This document shows positions 59,660 to 64,000 of a stretch of 64,000 nt of DNA, piece after piece (positions within the stretch are counted from its first letter, which is position 1; every line of letters begins with the position of its first letter). The translations under genes and the position numbers were made by a program. The DNA is from Caulobacter sp. BK020 (GTDB lineage: Bacteria > Pseudomonadota > Alphaproteobacteria > Caulobacterales > Caulobacteraceae), in NCBI RefSeq assembly GCF_004342605.1, contig NZ_SLZL01000005.1:62001-126000 (forward strand). Direction: 5' to 3'. The notes below the pieces were generated by a model. That model was not told the origin of the DNA and did not search any database. It was given only the letters and a program-made list of their open reading frames with translations.

Positions 59660-59923
59660 ATGAGCGGGGTTGGCGTTTTCGTGGCCGTAGTGATCGGCAT
59701 CCTGGCCGGCTGGGTGGCCGACCTGGTGCTGGCCCGTCACCACGGGCTGTTCACCAAGCTCTTGATCGGCGTCGTCGGTTCGTTCATCGGAACCTTCATC
59801 GCCCAGCGGCTGGGCCTGAGGTTCGACGGCTTCCTCGGCAGCCTGCTGGTCTCCAGCGTGGGCGCGATCTTCTTCCTGGCCGTCCTCGGCATCGTATCGA
59901 GCTTCTTCCGGAGACCCGCTTGA
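59660..59923 (+). CDS. GlsB/YeaQ/YmgE-family small membrane protein
   Basis: An 87-residue membrane protein of the transglycosylase-associated (GlsB/YeaQ/YmgE) family, three hydrophobic helices with the glycine-rich segments GILAGWVADLVLA and GVVGSFIGTFIAQRLG. The family is linked to stress and envelope adaptation without a known biochemical activity. GGAGA stands before ATG 59660. Its stop overlaps the TTG start of the next small membrane protein gene (TTGA), so the two are co-translated. Confidence 0.9.
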   Translation: MSGVGVFVAVVIGILAGWVADLVLARHHGLFTKLLIGVVGSFIGTFIAQRLGLRFDGFLGSLLVSSVGAIFFLAVLGIVSSFFRRPA

Positions 59924-60141
59924 GCGCTCCCCTCATCCCCGCCCGCCTTCGCAAGCTGATCGGCGGGATCGGCATCCTGGTGTTCCTGGGCGCCTGGATC
60001 TGGGCCTTCACCAGCCTGTACGACGTCCTGCCGAACAATCGCGCCGTGCACCTTGTCTATTTCGTGGTCGCCGGCCTGGGCTGGGGGCTGCCGCTGATGC
60101 CGCTGATGTCGTGGATGGGCAAGGCGGACAAGCGGATGTGA
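59920..60141 (+). CDS. DUF2842 family membrane protein
   Basis: A 73-residue protein of the DUF2842 family, common in Alphaproteobacteria and of unknown function. Two hydrophobic helices are separated by a short loop (IGILVFLGAWIWAFTSLYDVLP ... VYFVVAGLGWGLPLMPLMSWM). TTG 59920, overlapping the previous stop and preceded by CCGGAG, is the start; it is followed by SAPLIPARLRKL. A strongly structured repeat element begins nine bases after its stop. Confidence 0.85.
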   Translation: MSAPLIPARLRKLIGGIGILVFLGAWIWAFTSLYDVLPNNRAVHLVYFVVAGLGWGLPLMPLMSWMGKADKRM

Positions 60142-60150
60142 GGACCACGA

Positions 60151-60270
60151 ACTTGCCCCCACCTGACCGCTGCGCGGTCTGTCCGCCCCCATAGGGGGCG
60201 GAGCTTTCGCATCAGGTGCTCTTCCCCCTGCGGGGGAAGACGATCGCGAAGCGATCCGTAGGGGGCAAGT
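60151..60270. repeat. 120-bp multi-hairpin intergenic element
   Basis: Outer arms ACTTGCCCCC (60151-60160) and GGGGGCAAGT (60261-60270) are perfectly complementary. Inside, ACCTG (60161) pairs with CAGGT (60213) and encloses two hairpins: ACCGC-tgc-GCGGT (60166-60178) and TCCGCCCCC-ata-GGGGGCGGA (60182-60202). Then follow CTTCCCCC-tgc-GGGGGAAG (60221-60239) and GATCGC-gaa-GCGATC (60242-60256). The whole folds as a branched, tRNA-like structure. It sits between the DUF2842 gene and tRNA-Pro. It has no ORF. Such elements are expected to be dispersed repeats; no second copy is in the window. Confidence 0.75.
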
Positions 60271-60288
60271 GTTCACCGCCAAAACGAA

Positions 60289-60314
60289 AAAGGCCGCCCT
60301 CGCGGGCGGCCTTT
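60289..60314 (-). terminator. Terminator of tRNA-Pro(GGG)
   Basis: AAAGGCCGCCC (60289-60299) and GGGCGGCCTTT (60304-60314) form an 11-bp stem with a 4-base loop. On the - strand it is followed by TTCGTTTTGG, giving an intrinsic terminator about 30 bases beyond the 3' end of the tRNA-Pro gene. Confidence 0.85.
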
Positions 60315-60343
60315 CCATTCTTCCGGTCTTCCTCAAAGAGGAA

Positions 60344-60420
<77 letters not shown>

Positions 60421-60505
60421 ATCCGGAAGGAGCGCCCTTATAGGTGCGGCTTTCTCCGGGAGCAATGGGATTTCTCGGCGAACTTCCGGGGATTTCAAGC
60501 GCCCC

Positions 60506-60928
60506 TCAGGCGCCCCGCAAAAGCCCGTCCAGCCGGGCCTTGACGGCCTGCAGGTCGTCCAGCGCCATGACCAGGCGATCCCGCGCCTCGTCGGCCAAGT
60601 CACCGTGCGGCGACGAATCGGCGACGGCCAGCGCGTCCAGCGACGCCGAGCCGTTGTCGCCCAGGCCCGCGGCGATCACGTGGGTCAGGCCCTGCTCACG
60701 GTGCAGCTTCTGCACGCCCTTGATGGTGTAGCCCTCGGCGTGCAGCAGGGCGCGCACGCCACTGAGCACGGCGATGTCCTGCGGGCGGTAGAACCGCCGC
60801 CCGCCGGCCCGCTTCATCGGGCGAATGAACGAGAACTTGGTTTCCCAGAAGCGCAGGACGTGCTGCGGCACGCCCAGCTCGTCGGCGGCTTCGGAAATCG
60901 TGCGGAAGGCGTTGGGCCCCTTCGCCAC
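60506..60928 (-). CDS. MerR-family transcriptional regulator
   Basis: A 140-residue MerR-type protein. The helix-turn-helix region is FRTISEAADELGVPQHVLRFWETKFSFI (about 8-36), then GGRRFYRPQDIAVLSGVRALLHAEGYTIKGVQKL. No metal-binding cysteines are present, so it senses something else or works constitutively. In Alphaproteobacteria this gene regularly follows ihfA downstream of plsX-fabH, as here with 15 bases between them. The target is unknown. Confidence 0.93.
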   Translation of the reverse strand: MAKGPNAFRTISEAADELGVPQHVLRFWETKFSFIRPMKRAGGRRFYRPQDIAVLSGVRALLHAEGYTIKGVQKLHREQGLTHVIAAGLGDNGSASLDALAVADSSPHGDLADEARDRLVMALDDLQAVKARLDGLLRGA

Positions 60929-60943
60929 CGCATCGAATCCTTC

Positions 60944-61246
60944 TTAGCCGCCGAGGGCGCGATCGATTCGCGCCTTCATGACCTGCGAAGCCCGGAAACC
61001 GATCACCCGGCGGGGCTCGATCTCGGCGGGCTCGCCGGTCTTGGGGTTGCGGCCCATGCGCGCCCGCTTGTCGCGCACCTGAAAGACGCCGAAGCCCGAG
61101 AGCTTGACCGTCTCGCCCTTCTCCAGCGCCTCGGCGACCAGATCCAGGGTGCGTTCGACCAGGCCCGCGCAGTCCTGGCGGGTCAGACCGACTTCTTCGT
61201 GGACCGCCTCGCAGAGATCGGCCCGGGTCAATGTCGCGCCTTTCAT
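60944..61246 (-). CDS. ihfA: Integration host factor subunit alpha
   Basis: A 100-residue IHF-alpha of the HU/IHF family, a DNA-bending nucleoid protein that works as a heterodimer with IHF-beta. The arms that insert prolines into DNA are in [27 protein letters not shown]. The ATG at 61246 gives the normal length; an upstream in-frame extension through the leader is not needed. The 190-base leader before it contains ACGGGG-tggag-CCCCGT as a small hairpin. In Caulobacter IHF takes part in flagellar and polar gene expression. Confidence 0.96.
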   Translation of the reverse strand: MKGATLTRADLCEAVHEEVGLTRQDCAGLVERTLDLVAEALEKGETVKLSGFGVFQVRDKRARMGRNPKTGEPAEIEPRRVIGFRASQVMKARIDRALGG

Positions 61247-61436
61247 GACGCCCCCTTTACGCTGGATTGACAAACCCCAGAGCGCACGCTTCGGACGGGG
61301 TGGAGCCCCGTGTTTCTGCAACGCGCTCTCATCAACTCCAGCCTGCATGCCGTGATTATCGCATGGAGTCAAAGGCTGAGCGCCAGGACTTGAGACGATC
61401 GCTCAGGCTGGCCGCCTAAAACGGCGAAGCTTGGCC

Positions 61437-62414
61437 TCAAAGTCGCAGAACGCAGGCGCCCCAGGTCAGTCCGCCGCCCATCGCCTCGAGCAGCAGAAGC
61501 TGGCCCGGCTTGATCCGGCCGTCGGCGATTCCCTGGGCGAAGGCCAGGGGGATCGAGGCGGCCGAGGTGTTGGCGTGCAGGGCCACGGTCGAGATCACCT
61601 TGTCCTCATCGATGCCGACTCGGTGGGCGACGCCGGCCAGGATGCGCTGGTTGGCCTGATGCGGGATGAACCAGTCGACCTCGGGAATCGTCACGTCGGC
61701 CGCCTTGGCGGCGGCGTGGATCGCCTCGGAGATGTTGATCACCGCGTGCTTGAACACCTGGTTGCCCAGCATCCGCAGCTTGCCGACCGTGCCCGTGGTC
61801 GACGGACCGCCGTCGACATAGAGCAGCTCCTGCTTTGTCCCGTCGGCGCGCAGGGCGAAGCCCAATAGGCCCTGGTCAGCGGTTGTCCCCTGCCCCTCCC
61901 GCGGCTCCAGCACCACCGCCCCGGCTCCGTCGCCGAACAGCACGCAGGTGCCGCGGTCCGTCCAGTCCATCAGGCGGGTCATGGCCTCGGCGCCGATCAC
62001 CAGGGCGCATTTGGCGTGGCCGCGGGCCACGAAGCCGTCGGCGACGCTGAGCGCGTAGACGAAGCCCGAGCAGACGGCCTGGACGTCGAAGGCGATGCCG
62101 ACCGGCGCCCCCAGCTTGCGCTGGACGATGGTCGCGGTGGCGGGAAACGTCATGTCCGGCGTGGTGGTGGCCACGATGATCAGGTCGACGTCGGCCGCTG
62201 TCTTGCCCGCCCGTTCCAGCGCCTGCTGCGCCGCGCGGAAGGCCAGGTCAGAGACCGGCTGGTCGTCGGCCACCTTGTGGCGCTGGCGGATGCCGGTGCG
62301 CTCGACGATCCAGGCGTCGCTGGTGTCGACGGTTTCGGCCAGCTGGTCGTTGGTGACGATGTTGTCCGGCAGATAGGCCCCGACGCCGGTGACGGCGCTA
62401 CGAATTACGCTCAC
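61437..62414 (-). CDS. fabH: 3-oxoacyl-ACP synthase III
   Basis: A 325-residue KAS III, which starts fatty acid synthesis by condensing acetyl-CoA with malonyl-ACP. The catalytic cysteine is Cys115 in VQAVCSGFVYA, and the His and Asn of the triad are in FIPHQANQRI and VALHANTSAASI. GTG 62414 overlaps the plsX stop (GTGA), so the two are translated together. The C-terminus GGGLTWGACVLRL is typical. Confidence 0.97.
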   Translation of the reverse strand: MSVIRSAVTGVGAYLPDNIVTNDQLAETVDTSDAWIVERTGIRQRHKVADDQPVSDLAFRAAQQALERAGKTAADVDLIIVATTTPDMTFPATATIVQRKLGAPVGIAFDVQAVCSGFVYALSVADGFVARGHAKCALVIGAEAMTRLMDWTDRGTCVLFGDGAGAVVLEPREGQGTTADQGLLGFALRADGTKQELLYVDGGPSTTGTVGKLRMLGNQVFKHAVINISEAIHAAAKAADVTIPEVDWFIPHQANQRILAGVAHRVGIDEDKVISTVALHANTSAASIPLAFAQGIADGRIKPGQLLLLEAMGGGLTWGACVLRL

Positions 62415-63502
62415 TCGGAAGCTCCCTGGCGTTCGGCGCCCGACACGCCTCCAGCCTTCTCATCTTCAGCGCCGGACTTGAGGCCGGTTTCGGTCAGGCG
62501 TTTCAGGTTGCGGTCGATCTCCGCCGAGAAGTCGCTACGGGCCAGATCGACCGCCACACGGATGGCCGAGGCATAGCCCAGGGCGTCGGCCCCGCCATGG
62601 CTCTTGACCACGATTCCGTTGAGGCCCAGCAGCGGCCCGCCGTTGACGCGGCCGGGATCCAGGCGCCGGCGCATCTTCTTCAGCGCGCCCGAGGCGATCA
62701 GGGCCCCCAGCATGGCCAGCGGGCCCGAGGTCAGGGTCGCCTTGATCTCGGCGGCGAAGAACCGGGCCAGGCCCTCGGCGGTCTTCAGGGCGACATTGCC
62801 GGTGAAGCCGTCGGTGACGACCACGTCGACCGTGCCCTTGGCGATGTCGGTGCCCTCGACGAAGCCGCGATAGTCGAAGTCCAGCTTGGTCTCCTTGAGG
62901 ATGGCGTGCGCCTCGCGCACCTCCTCATGGCCCTTCTGGTCCTCGGAGCCGACATTGAGCAGGCCCACGGTCGGGCGCTCCGAGCCGTGCACCGCGTGGT
63001 GGAAGGCCGCGCCCATGATCGCGAACTCGATCAGCTGCTTGGCGTCGCTCTCGACATTGGCGCCCACGTCCAGCACCGCCGAGACGCCCTGCATGGTCGG
63101 CCAGCTGGCCACGATCGCCGGACGCTCCAGGTTGGCCCCCATGCGCAGGATCAGCTTGGAGATCGCCATCAGCGCGCCGGTGTTGCCGGCCGAGACGCAG
63201 GCGGCGGCCTCGCCTGCCCGGATCGCCTCCACGGCGTTCCACAGGCTGGTGCCCTTGCCCCGGCGCATGGCCTGGGCGGGCTTTTCCTCCATCGAGATGG
63301 CCTTGTCGGTGTGACGCACCTGGCTGACGGTCCGCGCGTCCGGACATTTGGCCAGTTGGGCGTTCAGCTGGGCTTCGTCGCCGTGCAGCAGGAACCGGAT
63401 GTCGGGCAGGCTCTTGGCGGCCAGCGCCACGGCCGGCACGATCACGGACGGACCATGGTCTCCGCCCATGGCGTCGATCGAAATGACGAGGGGGTGAGGC
63501 AC
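62411..63502 (-). CDS. plsX: Phosphate acyltransferase PlsX
   Basis: A 363-residue PlsX, the peripheral membrane enzyme that makes acyl-phosphate from acyl-ACP for phospholipid synthesis. Family segments are ISIDAMGGDHGPSVIVPA at the start, SAGNTGALMAISKLIL and VVTDGFTGNVALKTAEGLA. It starts at GTG 63502 and ends in a tail rich in charged residues (SGAEDEKAGGVSGAERQGASE), longer than usual. It lies between a 33-codon ORF and fabH. Confidence 0.97.
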   Translation of the reverse strand: MPHPLVISIDAMGGDHGPSVIVPAVALAAKSLPDIRFLLHGDEAQLNAQLAKCPDARTVSQVRHTDKAISMEEKPAQAMRRGKGTSLWNAVEAIRAGEAAACVSAGNTGALMAISKLILRMGANLERPAIVASWPTMQGVSAVLDVGANVESDAKQLIEFAIMGAAFHHAVHGSERPTVGLLNVGSEDQKGHEEVREAHAILKETKLDFDYRGFVEGTDIAKGTVDVVVTDGFTGNVALKTAEGLARFFAAEIKATLTSGPLAMLGALIASGALKKMRRRLDPGRVNGGPLLGLNGIVVKSHGGADALGYASAIRVAVDLARSDFSAEIDRNLKRLTETGLKSGAEDEKAGGVSGAERQGASE

Positions 63503-63508
63503 GAGGCG

Positions 63509-63610
63509 CTATCGGCTCCTGTAGCGGCGCACCGCCCCTTCGAGGGTGATGGCAAGGCGGCGGGACGATACAGCCGCGAAAATATCACGCAAGCGGAAGG
63601 ACTCGGCCAT
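63509..63610 (-). CDS. Small Arg-rich ORF (33 aa) between DUF177 and plsX
   Basis: A 33-codon reading frame starts at ATG 63610, two bases after the DUF177 gene stop, with AAGGAG seven bases before the ATG, a better ribosome-binding site than that of most genes here. The peptide begins MAESFRLRDIFAAVSSRRL and ends RRYRSR; about one quarter of the residues are arginines. It ends seven bases before the plsX start. Position and signal argue for a real small protein, of unknown function; it is too short to compare with families by eye. rpmF, which often occupies this place in other bacteria, is not here. Confidence 0.65.
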   Translation of the reverse strand: MAESFRLRDIFAAVSSRRLAITLEGAVRRYRSR

Positions 63611-63611
63611 T

Positions 63612-64000
63612 TCAGGCTCCTTCTCCCCCGGAGTTCGGGTCGCTCTTCAGCTTTTTCAACGCGGCGAACGGCGAAAGGTCCACCGGCTCGGCCGGCGGCT
63701 GGAAGACCGCGCCCGGCTTGCGGGGGAACGGGTCCAGCTCCAGGGCCAGGTGCTCGATCACATAGGCCGAGACGTCGACGGTCTCGCCCTCCAGCACGTC
63801 CGGCGGGTCGTCGCCGTCCGGGTCGATGCCCAGTTCGCCGCCGCTTTCCTCGTCCTGGGGCGCATATTCGCTGTCGGCCGGCAGGACGTGGACGCTGAAC
63901 CGCGATTCGATCGGCTCCTCGAACTCGTCGGCCGAGACGCCGCACACCTGGGTCACCCGGGCGCGGATCAGGCCGGAGACCTCGGCTCCGTCCATCCACG
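63612..64000 (-). CDS. DUF177 (YceD-like) protein, 5' end outside the window
   Basis: About 129 codons of a DUF177 protein are present, the start being beyond base 64000. Typical segments are SGLIRARVTQVCGVSADEFEEPIESRFSVHVLP, where the cysteine is conserved in the family, a Glu/Asp-rich stretch (QDEESGGELGIDPDGDDPPDVLEGETVDVSAYVIEHLALELDPFPRKPGA) and the end LSPFAALKKLKSD. DUF177 proteins are linked to ribosome assembly or 23S rRNA levels in plants and bacteria. A methionine at 63995 lies within the domain and is not the start. Confidence 0.92.
   Translation of the reverse strand, partial: WMDGAEVSGLIRARVTQVCGVSADEFEEPIESRFSVHVLPADSEYAPQDEESGGELGIDPDGDDPPDVLEGETVDVSAYVIEHLALELDPFPRKPGAVFQPPAEPVDLSPFAALKKLKSDPNSGGEGA

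Noticed and set aside
61344..61372. TTGACT overlapping a GANTC site as a CcrM/GcrA-controlled ihfA promoter
   Set aside because: The hexamer 17 bases further (CATGCA) is a poor -10, and a single GANTC site is expected by chance; not reported as a promoter.

Overview
The window looks like a chromosome segment of a Caulobacter-like alphaproteobacterium. The evidence is high-GC coding sequence, many GTG/TTG starts, long TonB-dependent receptors with the usual VVSARR/VIVTG boxes, a NDUFS4-type complex I protein, and the gene order DUF177-(small ORF)-plsX-fabH-ihfA-merR. The genus is an inference from gene content; no ribosomal RNA is present.

Region 1 (1-16.3 kb) is a CoA-dependent catabolic cluster. 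It holds paired acyl-CoA dehydrogenases around a thiolase, an MDR oxidoreductase, SDRs, a Spinster-like MFS transporter, a FAD-dependent KstD/fumarate-reductase-like enzyme and a TonB receptor. It also has a separate phosphotransferase plus acyl-CoA dehydrogenase pair (the two halves of eukaryotic ACAD10/11). A divergent operon follows: CMD-like protein, enoyl-CoA hydratase, EthD protein, SDR and acyl-CoA ligase. The divergent promoter carries three CGACCnnnnGGTCG-type inverted repeats that look like operators of a TetR-family repressor not encoded here. The substrate is probably hydrophobic (steroid, terpenoid or aromatic acid), but this is not determined.

Region 2 (16.4-40.4 kb) is an organosulfur-scavenging locus. 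It contains a TauD-type dioxygenase, two paralogous NtaA/SnaA/DszA flavin monooxygenases, a DszC/SfnB-like flavoprotein, an Old Yellow Enzyme, two intact and one broken SsuA-like binding proteins, a PhnD-like binding protein, an SsuB ATPase, a TonB receptor, a 1-Cys peroxiredoxin and a GST. No SsuC-type permease is visible. The region shows decay: a truncated NUDIX gene abutting a truncated, frameshifted ssuA, and an amine oxidase missing its C-terminal part. Several intergenic stretches are strikingly AT-rich. It stops shortly before a tRNA-Arg gene.

Region 3 (40.7-64 kb) is core chromosome. It has tRNA-Arg, two tRNA-Pro and two tandem tRNA-Glu genes; an alaC-hom-glpX-fbp-recJ run with both FBPase classes; phaC; soxR with its operator facing a small monooxygenase; argC; rplM-rpsI; an alkaline phosphatase; ctaA; and the lipid genes plsX-fabH with ihfA. 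Non-coding structure is notable: a REPIN-like pair of inverted hairpins (44952-45030), a perfect 30-bp palindrome (56840-56869), a 120-bp multi-hairpin element (60151-60270), and an Arg-rich 33-codon ORF with a strong ribosome-binding site between DUF177 and plsX. No transposase, integrase, phage gene or CRISPR array was found.
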